This document shows, piece by piece, positions 1 to 7,492 of a stretch of 64,000 bases of DNA. The stretch spans positions 186,001 to 250,000 of the forward strand of contig CAYTVG010000001.1 of the NCBI GenBank assembly GCA_964441755.1. Reading direction: 5' to 3'. The notes beneath the pieces were generated by a model. That model was not told the DNA's origin and searched no databases. It worked only from the letters and a program-made list of their open reading frames with translations. Position 1 is the stretch's first letter; each line of letters opens with the position of its first letter. The stretch is from JAUMBM01 sp964441755 (lineage in GTDB: Bacteria > Bacteroidota > Bacteroidia > Chitinophagales > Saprospiraceae). The position numbers were made by a program, and so were the translations under genes.

Positions 1-1058
1 CTGTTCGTTGGTGGGTTCTCATTGGGCTCATTATGATTTTCGGGCAGGTTGTCATTGGAGGGATCACGCGCCTCACTGGTTCCGGACTGTCTATTACGCG
101 CTGGGAGATTGTCACGGGGACCATTCCACCGCTGAACGACCAGGATTGGCAGCTTGAATTCGATGCATACAAGGCTACTCCACAGTACCAAAAAATAAAT
201 GCAGGCATGTCAATGCGCGAGTTCAAATTTATTTATTTCTGGGAGTACTTCCACAGGTTGTGGGCCCGATTGATGGGGTTTGTATTTATCATACCTTTTG
301 TCTTTTTCCGCAGGAAAAAATGGCTGGATACGGTGCTTCTGAGGCGACTGCTGATTACTGTACTAATGGCAGCTGTCGTAGCTTCTTTTGGCTGGATTAT
401 GGTTGCCAGTGGTTTAATTGATCGCCCTTGGGTGAATGCATATAAACTCACCATGCACTTGTCTCTGGCTTGTATGTTATATGCATACCTTGCCTGGACT
501 GTGTTCAAAGTATGGATGCCGGGATTTGTCATCGATAATGTATCACCATCGCTGCGTAAGTACTTGGGCATTATCACTGTGCTGGTTGCTGTACAAATCG
601 TATTGGGCGGAATTATGTCTGGTACTAAAGCTGCCTTATTTTATCCTAGCTGGCCAGACATGAACGGGGAATGGCTTCCTTCTGTGCTTAAAGACAGAAG
701 CATGTGGGTATCTGATAATTTTATACAGTATGATGCTACGCTTTTTTTGCCGGCGCTTATTCAGTTTGTACACAGGTCAACCGCATATATTCTAACACTT
801 GCTATCGTTATATTGGCCTACTTTTTATATAAAAATTCCTCAAATCCTTTGCTGAGGAGGGGGACGATCATTATGCTACTGCTTTTGTTTGCACAGGTAG
901 CACTAGGAATTGGAACCGTCATGACAAGTATAGGGACTATTCCTGTCGGATTAGGTGTCCTCCACCAGGCAGGAGGCCTGTTACTGTTGACCGCCACGCT
1001 GTATATGTACTATTTGCTAGGAGGCTTTGCCGCAAAAAGTACCCCTTACAGCAGCTAA
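1..1058 (+). CDS. ctaA: Heme A synthase, COX15/CtaA family (5' end outside window)
   Basis: Integral membrane enzyme that oxidises the C8 methyl of heme O to a formyl group, giving heme A for cytochrome c oxidase. The reading frame is open back to the first bases of the window (codons VRWWVLIGLI precede the first ATG at 33), and COX15 proteins normally begin upstream of this, so the gene is 5'-truncated by the window edge rather than starting at 33. Visible family marks are the N-terminal GGITRLTGSGLSI segment, the heme-ligand histidines in FWEYFHRLWARLMG, MHLSLA, QFVHRSTAY and VLHQAGG, and about seven or eight hydrophobic helices. It converges with the SCP2 gene and the two share a hairpin terminator. 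Family assignment is firm; no heme O synthase or oxidase subunit is visible because upstream sequence is missing. Confidence 0.93.
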   Translation, partial: VRWWVLIGLIMIFGQVVIGGITRLTGSGLSITRWEIVTGTIPPLNDQDWQLEFDAYKATPQYQKINAGMSMREFKFIYFWEYFHRLWARLMGFVFIIPFVFFRRKKWLDTVLLRRLLITVLMAAVVASFGWIMVASGLIDRPWVNAYKLTMHLSLACMLYAYLAWTVFKVWMPGFVIDNVSPSLRKYLGIITVLVAVQIVLGGIMSGTKAALFYPSWPDMNGEWLPSVLKDRSMWVSDNFIQYDATLFLPALIQFVHRSTAYILTLAIVILAYFLYKNSSNPLLRRGTIIMLLLLFAQVALGIGTVMTSIGTIPVGLGVLHQAGGLLLLTATLYMYYLLGGFAAKSTPYSS

Positions 1059-1108
1059 TACTACCGTAAGGGGTACAGGGAAAATTTTATTCTATTGTTG
1101 TTGAAACT

Positions 1109-1151
1109 TTTGTCCAGGCTTTGTTGACCCTGTCAACAAGGCCTGGACAAA
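1109..1151. terminator. Bidirectional hairpin terminator between ctaA and SCP2 genes
   Basis: Two 20-nt arms (1109-1128 and 1132-1151) pair with one G-T wobble around a 3-nt loop. It lies between convergent stop codons at 1058 and 1160, so it can serve both strands. Confidence 0.8.
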
Positions 1152-1159
1152 GGCTTAGC

Positions 1160-1450
1160 CTAACCTAGTAAAGACTTAAGACGCATGGCAATGCCCATGT
1201 CACCCTTAATCTTTACTTTTCCCATCATGAAGGCCATCATTGGATCAAGTTTGCCTTGGATCAATGACTGAAAGTCAGCGGGACTCATGGTGATGGTACA
1301 GTCTGCCTGTTTATTTTCTGCACTTACAATATTTTCGGTACCCGAACCGTCCACGTGAACAGATTCGTCGCCGAACTGGAAAAGTATCGAGCCGGCAATA
1401 GGTTGCGCATTTTTTGCCCGCTCGGCGATGATGTTCAGTATGCTTTCCAT
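1160..1450 (-). CDS. SCP2 sterol-binding domain protein
   Basis: A 96-residue stand-alone SCP2 (sterol carrier protein 2) domain, a small lipid-binding fold that cradles fatty acyl or sterol-like ligands. The second half carries the usual family pattern: ADCTITMSPADFQSLIQGKLDPMMAFM (given here as key residues D-C-T-I-T-M, then G-K-L-D-P-M) and the terminal MGKVKIKGDMGIAMRL. There is no signal peptide, so it should be cytosolic. It is the last gene of a minus-strand run (SDR, acyl-CoA ligase, aldehyde dehydrogenase, SCP2), 45 nt after the dehydrogenase. That context suggests it binds or presents acyl-CoA or long-chain aldehyde to its neighbours; this role is inferred, since the family name alone does not fix a ligand. 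Confidence 0.85.
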   Translation of the reverse strand: MESILNIIAERAKNAQPIAGSILFQFGDESVHVDGSGTENIVSAENKQADCTITMSPADFQSLIQGKLDPMMAFMMGKVKIKGDMGIAMRLKSLLG

Positions 1451-1495
1451 AAGTATAGTATGATTGAAATGAAAATGCTATTTGAAATCGCGTAA

Positions 1496-2935
1496 TTACA
1501 AATTTTTCAAGAGCCAGTCGATCACCTTGGATTTAGTATCATTATAGGGAGGAAAGAACATTCTGAAGTCACCAAATTTTCGGTGGATGACGCTCTTTTC
1601 ATTAGAAAATTCTTTGAACCCCTGAAAACCAAGTGATTTGCCAATGCCGCTATTATTGACACCTCCAAACGGCAGATTTGGGTTGGCAAACCCAAGCAGA
1701 TAATCGTTTATGACCGCCCCTCCCGAGGAAGTATTTTTCAAGAGCATATCAATGAAAGACTGTCGTTGGCTATGGATATAAAAGGTAAGTGGTTTGGGTT
1801 GTCTGCCTACAATCTGTAGAATATCTTCAGTCGTTCTGTAAGTCATGACAGGAAGTATGGGGCCAAATATTTCTTCCTGCATTAGCTGCATATCTGGACT
1901 TACCTGACTAAGAAGCGTGGGCGCAAAAAAACGTGTATCTTCATTGTATTCACCACCTACTTCCAGCTTAGCCCCTTTCGACAGGGCATCTTTCAGGCAG
2001 CTGACCAGTCGTGCATGATGCCTGTGACTAATGATACGCGCCAGACTATCCGATTTTTCCACCGGCTGACCGCCAGGGCGAAACATTTGTTCGATTACTT
2101 TGCTATAGGACTCGATGAATGCCTGATGTTTTGATTCGTGGATAATCAGGTAATCAGGGGCTATACAAGTTTGACCGGCATTGAGGCTTTTGGCCCAGGC
2201 TGTCTTCAGGGCAACCAGTGCGATATCAGCTGACTCATCGATGACAGAAGGAGATTTTCCACCCAGCTCCAGGGTAACACTTGCCAGGTGTTTAGCTGCC
2301 GCCTGCATAACAATTTTGCCAACAGTCGGATTTCCTGTAAAATGTATGTGATTGAAAGGCAGTTGCAGGAGTTCCGAAGCTATTGCTACATCACCCTGAC
2401 ATATGGCGACTTCGTCAGCGGGAAAAAGTCGGCCAATCATTTGTCCAATGAATGCAGATGTGTGTGCGCTGTACTCTGATGGTTTTACGATGACAGTATT
2501 ACCGGCAGCCATAGCGTACATTAAAGGGATAATCGTCAGGTTGAGCGGATAATTCCAGGGAGAAATAATCAGCGTTACCCCTTTCGATTCACATACCTGA
2601 TAACTGTGCGTTCCCAGAAGGGGTAAGGGTGTTGGTACTCGGTGGACGGCCATCCACTTTCTTAGATTCGCACGAATAAATTTATAGTGCTGCGTAATTA
2701 CACCCAGTTCAGAAAGGATAATTTCTGTTGTTGGCTTTTGAAAATCTTTTTGCAGAGCTTCAATGGCTCCTTGTTTGCCTGAAGGCGTCTGAAGGTAGTC
2801 AAAGATACTGGCAAGTCTTTCCAGACGCTCCTTTGCTGAACTAAGTTTCAGCTTTTGAGCTGCCTTGACCTGTGCGTCGAACAACGCAGGTATGGTTTGG
2901 TTAACGACGGCGGAGTCTGCAGTATGCGAGTTCAT
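1496..2935 (-). CDS. Aldehyde dehydrogenase, class 3 (fatty aldehyde type)
   Basis: NAD(P)-dependent oxidation of aldehydes to carboxylic acids. The 479-residue length and the loops match the class 3/fatty-aldehyde branch (ALDH3, coniferyl-aldehyde-dehydrogenase-like) rather than the ~500-residue class 1/2 enzymes. Catalytic residues are present: general-base Glu223 in LELGGKSPS and nucleophile Cys257 in NAGQTCIAPDY; the SPWNYPLNL segment and Lys151 (VKPSEYS) form the cofactor site. The C-terminal region has PFGGVNNSGIGKSLG, typical of the family. No signal peptide. It sits between an acyl-CoA ligase and SCP2 genes, so long-chain aldehydes that become fatty acids and then acyl-CoA are the likely substrates. 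The substrate is inferred from context; the fold and chemistry are firm. Confidence 0.9.
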   Translation of the reverse strand: MNSHTADSAVVNQTIPALFDAQVKAAQKLKLSSAKERLERLASIFDYLQTPSGKQGAIEALQKDFQKPTTEIILSELGVITQHYKFIRANLRKWMAVHRVPTPLPLLGTHSYQVCESKGVTLIISPWNYPLNLTIIPLMYAMAAGNTVIVKPSEYSAHTSAFIGQMIGRLFPADEVAICQGDVAIASELLQLPFNHIHFTGNPTVGKIVMQAAAKHLASVTLELGGKSPSVIDESADIALVALKTAWAKSLNAGQTCIAPDYLIIHESKHQAFIESYSKVIEQMFRPGGQPVEKSDSLARIISHRHHARLVSCLKDALSKGAKLEVGGEYNEDTRFFAPTLLSQVSPDMQLMQEEIFGPILPVMTYRTTEDILQIVGRQPKPLTFYIHSQRQSFIDMLLKNTSSGGAVINDYLLGFANPNLPFGGVNNSGIGKSLGFQGFKEFSNEKSVIHRKFGDFRMFFPPYNDTKSKVIDWLLKNL

Positions 2936-3016
2936 AAAAGAGCATTTAACAGCGAAAAAAACAGTATTTGCAGCAGTTACTTTCTGAGATTACAAGTGTA
3001 TTGCTAAGGGTATTGG

Positions 3017-4702
3017 TTAATCTTCCCAAACAATGGGCTTTTGCTGCTGTAGCCACATAGGTAACTGATTTTGGTATCTTTCGTTCAAAATATTGCGTTT
3101 GATTTTCATTGTTGGTGTCAGAATGCCATTTTCGATCGTCCAGCTGTCTTTAACCACCACAACACCAGCGAGTTTTTCAAAAGTAGCCAGACTAGTATTT
3201 ATTTCCTGCAGCGTTTTTTGAAGACTCTGTTCCACGTCTTCCCGTAGTGTCCGCTGACCTCGTTCTGAGAGCACAGCGAGCGCGAGTGGTTGCGGCATTG
3301 CCAAGCCAACGACACATACCTGTTCTATTAGTTCATTCTCTGCAAATCCCCATTCAATAGGTGCCGGGCTAATATACTTACCTTTAGCCGATTTAAATGT
3401 ATCGGACAATCGTCCGGTAATATGCAAGAACCCATCTTCGTCAATATGTCCCTGATCTCCTGTGTGCAGCCAACCATCACGGACAGCCTCCTCCATCAGC
3501 ATCTCCTGCTGATAGTAGCCTGCCATCATCCAGGGAGCACGCATGATTACCTCTGATGTTTGGGGATCTATATGAATTTGTACTCCCGGCAACGGCCTGC
3601 CTACGGAAGCCGGTCTGATATCATCTGCTGGCATAAGTGTACAGCCACCACAGTTTTCTGTCATTCCATACACTTCCTGAAGTGTGAGGCCAAAATTTGT
3701 AAACCAATCCTTTAAACTGTCGGGTGTAGGTGCGGCGCCCGTTAATAGTATACAGGCATGGTGCAGCCCCATACCCTCCCTCACTTTTCTGATGAAGAGT
3801 CTATTGAGTAAGGGAATGCTAAGCAGCAAGTTGAGTCTTTTTTGCGGAATTTTGTCCAGCAAGGCCAGTTGAAATTTTGACCATATTCTGGGAACAGCCA
3901 TGAATATGGTTGGCTGTGTATCACAGAGGTTTTGTGCAAAACTGTCTATACTTTCCGCAAAAGAAATAGTACCTCCTGTAAGTATTGCCGCTGCCTCTAC
4001 GATCATACGCTCTGCTATATGGTTAAGGGGCAGATAGCTGAAAAACCGATGATGAGGATATGAAAAAATTCTAAGGCTGCCATTCTCTCTTTCATTGTGC
4101 ATGAGAGCAGCGGGAGCTCGGTAAGTCAAAACAACCCCTTTTGGTAAATTAGTCGTACCGCTGGTAAACAATATTGTCCACACATCATCAATACTCGGGC
4201 TGGGTGTACCTGTTATAGGCAGGTGCTCTTCCATGAGTCGTTCCCAAGGATATCCCTCCTCTACCTGACTATTTCCCGGATAATGAGGAAAAGCAATGAG
4301 CGGTAAATCGGCAGGGACAAATGACTTGATGGAGTTCCAGTGGTCAAGTTTACCTACAATAAGTAATTTGATATGACTGGCAGCAATTACTTGCTGCAAC
4401 TGCTTACCAGTAAGATTAGGGTAATAGGGTACAGATATGTACCCCCCCATCATAAGTGCGAGATCAGTTATTACCCAATGGTAACAATTTTTAGAGATTA
4501 AACCAATGTGATCTCCTCGCTTTAGCCCCATTGCCTGCAGTGCAGCGACGAGTATTCGAGCCTGTCTTCCTGTTTCGTACCAGGATATATTTTTCCATTC
4601 TTTGCCAAAGGGCTGGCGCATAAAAATATCCTGTGGCCGGTCGCGTTCCCACACATAAAAGTGAGTGAGCATATTTTTCAACTGAGCAGTATTATTGTCC
4701 AT
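3017..4702 (-). CDS. AMP-forming long-chain acyl-CoA ligase (FadD15-like)
   Basis: Activates a fatty acid to acyl-AMP and then to acyl-CoA. A 561-residue adenylate-forming enzyme with the P-loop-like TILFTSGTTNLPKGV (residues about 177-190), the YGMTEN motif, the HTGDQGHIDEDGFLHITGR hinge region and the KGKYISPAPIE segment that in this family carries the C-terminal catalytic region. The replacement of the usual KxxGxxI/V by SAKGKYISP is characteristic of the long-chain FadD15/ACSL-like branch. Cytosolic or membrane-peripheral, no signal sequence. It is 43 nt downstream of the SDR gene and 81 nt upstream of the aldehyde dehydrogenase gene, so it is probably co-transcribed with both. Chain-length preference cannot be read from sequence. 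Confidence 0.9.
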   Translation of the reverse strand: MDNNTAQLKNMLTHFYVWERDRPQDIFMRQPFGKEWKNISWYETGRQARILVAALQAMGLKRGDHIGLISKNCYHWVITDLALMMGGYISVPYYPNLTGKQLQQVIAASHIKLLIVGKLDHWNSIKSFVPADLPLIAFPHYPGNSQVEEGYPWERLMEEHLPITGTPSPSIDDVWTILFTSGTTNLPKGVVLTYRAPAALMHNERENGSLRIFSYPHHRFFSYLPLNHIAERMIVEAAAILTGGTISFAESIDSFAQNLCDTQPTIFMAVPRIWSKFQLALLDKIPQKRLNLLLSIPLLNRLFIRKVREGMGLHHACILLTGAAPTPDSLKDWFTNFGLTLQEVYGMTENCGGCTLMPADDIRPASVGRPLPGVQIHIDPQTSEVIMRAPWMMAGYYQQEMLMEEAVRDGWLHTGDQGHIDEDGFLHITGRLSDTFKSAKGKYISPAPIEWGFAENELIEQVCVVGLAMPQPLALAVLSERGQRTLREDVEQSLQKTLQEINTSLATFEKLAGVVVVKDSWTIENGILTPTMKIKRNILNERYQNQLPMWLQQQKPIVWED

Positions 4703-4745
4703 TTATCGCTACTTTTTCAATTCAAAATAACGGTAAAATTAATAA

Positions 4746-5516
4746 TTACAGCTGAAATATTTGACCCCACAATCTCTGTCCACCATCTATATAAATGGTC
4801 TCACCTGTAATATAGTTAGCCATCGGACTAGCAAGGAACATACACAGATAGGCCACTTCTTGTGTGCTGCCAAGTCTTTTCATAGGAATGGTGTCCGCTA
4901 TTCCCTGCAGTAGTTCAGGGGGATAGTTTTCCAGACCACTCGACTGAATAATTCCGGGAGCAATAGCATTAATCCGTACGTTATACTTACTCCACTCTAC
5001 TGCTAAAGACTTGGTGAGGTTGTCAATACCTGCTCTGGCAGCACCCGTATGCGCCATCCCGGGAAATCCTCTGAAAATATTGACAATGATATTGATAATG
5101 CAACCACTTTGTTGTGGTTTGAAGAACTTGTGAAACATTGTCTGCATTACATACCAATTGCCATTTAGATTGTTATTGATGACGGCATTCCATCCATTGA
5201 CTGATAAGTCTTCGGCCAGACTAGGGAATTGGCCACCTGCATTATTGACCAATATATCAAGTCGTCCGGCCTTTTCATATATGTATTCAGCTAAGGCCTG
5301 TACTTGTGCCGGATCACGTATATCACATACCTTATAGGAACAGGAACCTAACTGTTGCAAATGCTCAGCTGCCGTCCGAAGTTTTTCTTCTTTTCGGGAA
5401 GCGATAAATACATGAGCGCCATGACGGATGAATTGTTCTGCCATAGCCAGACCAATACCTGTGGCTCCTCCTGTGATTAGTACTGTTTGTTGTTGAAAAA
5501 GATTGATTGAAAACAT
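4746..5516 (-). CDS. SDR oxidoreductase, PECR-like (enoyl-CoA reductase type)
   Basis: A 256-residue short-chain dehydrogenase with the Rossmann TGGATGIG motif and NNAGG. The normal catalytic YxxxK is replaced: the aligned segment reads HTGAARAG, the arrangement known from peroxisomal trans-2-enoyl-CoA reductase (PECR), and NNAGGQFPS, WRGFP-like RGFPGMAHTG and the NAIAPGII segment also resemble that group. The best call is therefore an NADPH-dependent 2-enoyl-CoA (or 2,4-dienoyl-CoA) reductase. The start at 5516 is chosen because the protein then opens directly into MFSINLFQQQTVLITGG; the reading frame stays open another 48 codons upstream but that stretch overlaps the ompA terminator hairpin and looks non-coding. 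First gene of the acyl-CoA/aldehyde operon. Confidence 0.82.
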   Translation of the reverse strand: MFSINLFQQQTVLITGGATGIGLAMAEQFIRHGAHVFIASRKEEKLRTAAEHLQQLGSCSYKVCDIRDPAQVQALAEYIYEKAGRLDILVNNAGGQFPSLAEDLSVNGWNAVINNNLNGNWYVMQTMFHKFFKPQQSGCIINIIVNIFRGFPGMAHTGAARAGIDNLTKSLAVEWSKYNVRINAIAPGIIQSSGLENYPPELLQGIADTIPMKRLGSTQEVAYLCMFLASPMANYITGETIYIDGGQRLWGQIFQL

Positions 5517-5614
5517 GGGGCAAATATATTTTAGACTCCCAAAATAGAATAATATTTCATTATCAATATATGAGCCCGAACGAAATGTATAAGAATTGTA
5601 ATTTTTGAAGTAAT

Positions 5615-5653
5615 ATAAAAGACAAAGGCCGGGCAACTTTCGTTGACCCGGCC
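5615..5653 (-). terminator. Rho-independent terminator of the OmpA-like gene
   Basis: On the minus strand a GC-rich stem GGCCGGG...CCCGGCC (5627-5653, one bulged base) with a GAAA-type loop is followed by TTTGTCTTTT. It lies 33 nt after the ompA-like stop codon and separates it from the SDR operon. Confidence 0.8.
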
Positions 5654-5686
5654 TAGTCATTTGGTATCAGTAGGTAACTAAAAAAC

Positions 5687-6448
5687 TTAGTTGGCTGGCT
5701 TAAGCACACCCAGATCCGGGTTTGGAGCCACAACAGAGCGGCGGTTTTGTGAGCGACCTTCTGCTGTCTTGTTGTCAGCAGTTGGGCGGTGCTCACCATA
5801 ACCTGCAACAGCTACCTGTGCAGGATTAACACCCTGGCGAATCAGGCGTGATGCAACAGCCTTTGCACGAGCGTAGCTCAAATCCCAGTTGTCAGTAGCT
5901 GAGTCGCTGGCAAACTGCTTGTCGTCAGTATGTCCTTCTACGATGATGCGAATGTTTGGATCAGCTTTCATCTTAGCCGCAAGTGCATCAACAGCTGCAC
6001 GCTGTGCAGAGCCGAGGCGAGAAGAGCTTGAGCCGAAAGTTACAGCGCTGTCTGTAACGAGATACAGACGACCATCGCGTGCATCAACTGAAAGACCTGC
6101 ATTCTTATAAGAAGCAAACATACCATTGATATCCTGCTTGAGCTTATTCAGTTCTGCTTCTGTCATCTCGAGTTTTTGGCCAAGCTGAGTCACTTGTGAG
6201 CGAGTTGCATCCAGATCAGTGCGCATCTTGCTCAACTCTGAATTCATACGAGTTTTCTCACTGGCATACTCTGCGGCAAGTGCGTCCTTCTCGGACTGCA
6301 GATTCTTCAACTTCATTTGTGTGTCTGCCAAAGCCTGGTCAGTAGCCGCTTTTGCAGCAGTGAGCTCATCGAACTTCTTCTTTGATACACAAGCTGTAAA
6401 CGAACCGGCAGTCAGGGTAAACAACAGTGCGAAAAGTATAAAACGCAT
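5687..6448 (-). CDS. OmpA-family peptidoglycan-binding lipoprotein
   Basis: Predicted outer-membrane lipoprotein that anchors the envelope to peptidoglycan. From the chosen ATG at 6448 the protein (253 residues) opens with a lipoprotein signal MRFILFALLFTLTAGSFTAC, with the lipid-modified Cys followed by VSKKKF. Residues ~25-110 are a charged heptad-rich coiled coil. The C-terminal ~115 residues are an OmpA domain with EGHTDD and NWDLSYARAKAV, which in this family contact diaminopimelate of peptidoglycan, and the terminal GRSQNRR. An in-frame extension of 26 codons further upstream would bury the signal peptide, so it was rejected. It is a single-gene unit with its own terminator. OmpA-like proteins are usually abundant; no specific regulator site was recognised. 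Confidence 0.9.
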   Translation of the reverse strand: MRFILFALLFTLTAGSFTACVSKKKFDELTAAKAATDQALADTQMKLKNLQSEKDALAAEYASEKTRMNSELSKMRTDLDATRSQVTQLGQKLEMTEAELNKLKQDINGMFASYKNAGLSVDARDGRLYLVTDSAVTFGSSSSRLGSAQRAAVDALAAKMKADPNIRIIVEGHTDDKQFASDSATDNWDLSYARAKAVASRLIRQGVNPAQVAVAGYGEHRPTADNKTAEGRSQNRRSVVAPNPDLGVLKPAN

Positions 6449-6622
6449 GTTCTTTAGTTTTGATTGAATAATATTTTTTGGCCAATTGTAACACAAGCCT
6501 GACATACTATAGCAGCAGGCAAACAATTGATTGCAAAAGACGGCATATTTTTTAATAAAACAAAGTTTTGTAGCCGTTTTGTTCGCTAATTAATGAAAGT
6601 TTTAACAATAGCTTATTTGAAA

Positions 6623-6652
6623 TTGGGTTTCACATCAAATTAACTATTTTTG
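6623..6652 (+). promoter_or_regulatory. Bacteroidota-type promoter for the alpha/beta hydrolase
   Basis: TTG at 6623-6625, 19-nt spacer and TATTTTTG at 6645-6652, matching the Bacteroidota -33 TTG / -7 TAnnTTTG consensus. The start codon follows 37 nt downstream. Confidence 0.65.
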
Positions 6653-6689
6653 TGTTCAGCTAGATTAAGCAACCAAATTTTGGGCTCCG

Positions 6690-7469
6690 ATGATTTACAA
6701 TACGGTAGAAGAAGGTAGTTTTAAATATATTGAGACAAAAGGTGGCGAAGAAAATTTGCTTCTTCTGCACGGTCTGTTTGGAGCATTGAGTAATTTTGAG
6801 GGAATCATATCTTATTTTGGAGACAAATACAATGTAATTGTACCCATCCTGCCCATATTTGATTTGCCGCTCCGAAAAGTTTCTGTTGCCGGTTTAGTGG
6901 ATCACGTGCTAGCTTTCCTTGAATATAAAAGGTATGGTAAAGTACACGTTCTGGGTAATTCACTGGGTGGACATATCGCCTTGCTGTTTGCTCTCGGGCA
7001 TCCTGAGCGGATCAGTTCAATCACACTAACAGGTAGTTCCGGACTTTTTGAAAGTGCCATGGGAAGTACTTTTCCCAAGAGAGGTGACAAAGAGTACATC
7101 CGTAAGAAAACGCAGGACACTTTCTATGATCCCTCTGTAGCTTCAGAGGAGCTCATCGATGAGGTGTATGATATTGTAAATGATACCGGTAAAGCTATAC
7201 GAATCATTGCGATGGCTAAATCAGCTATCAGACATAATCTGGGTGAGTCGCTCGGAAGTATCACAGCACCTACGCTGCTCATTTGGGGTAAGGAGGATCA
7301 GGTAACACCTGCTTTCGTCGGTGAAAAATTTCATGAGCTCATTCCGCATTCTTCATTGATCTTAATCGATCGTTGTGGCCACGCACCTATGATGGAACAT
7401 CCTGCGATTTTCAATCAGCACCTGGAGGCCTTCCTTACACATGTTTCGGCTGTCCAGCGTGTGAGTTAA
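6690..7469 (+). CDS. Alpha/beta hydrolase
   Basis: A 259-residue alpha/beta-hydrolase-fold protein without signal peptide. The full catalytic triad can be seen: nucleophile Ser91 in the elbow GNSLGGH, acid Asp203 in LIWGKEDQVTP and His231 in DRCGHAPMMEHP. The oxyanion-hole HG pair lies in LLLLHGLFG (residues ~25-30). The overall layout is that of the esterase / C-C bond hydrolase (MhpC-like) branch. Substrate cannot be read. It has its own promoter-like sequence and is followed 23 nt later by an M1 aminopeptidase gene on the same strand, so the two may be co-transcribed, although no functional link is obvious. Confidence 0.88.
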   Translation: MIYNTVEEGSFKYIETKGGEENLLLLHGLFGALSNFEGIISYFGDKYNVIVPILPIFDLPLRKVSVAGLVDHVLAFLEYKRYGKVHVLGNSLGGHIALLFALGHPERISSITLTGSSGLFESAMGSTFPKRGDKEYIRKKTQDTFYDPSVASEELIDEVYDIVNDTGKAIRIIAMAKSAIRHNLGESLGSITAPTLLIWGKEDQVTPAFVGEKFHELIPHSSLILIDRCGHAPMMEHPAIFNQHLEAFLTHVSAVQRVS

Positions 7470-7492
7470 TCACATATTCTCTTCTACATTTT

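Noticed and set aside
3225..3240. Half of a parS-like element (TGTTCCACGT)
   Set aside because: Only the left half matches, the right half is CTTCCCG, and it lies in a coding region.
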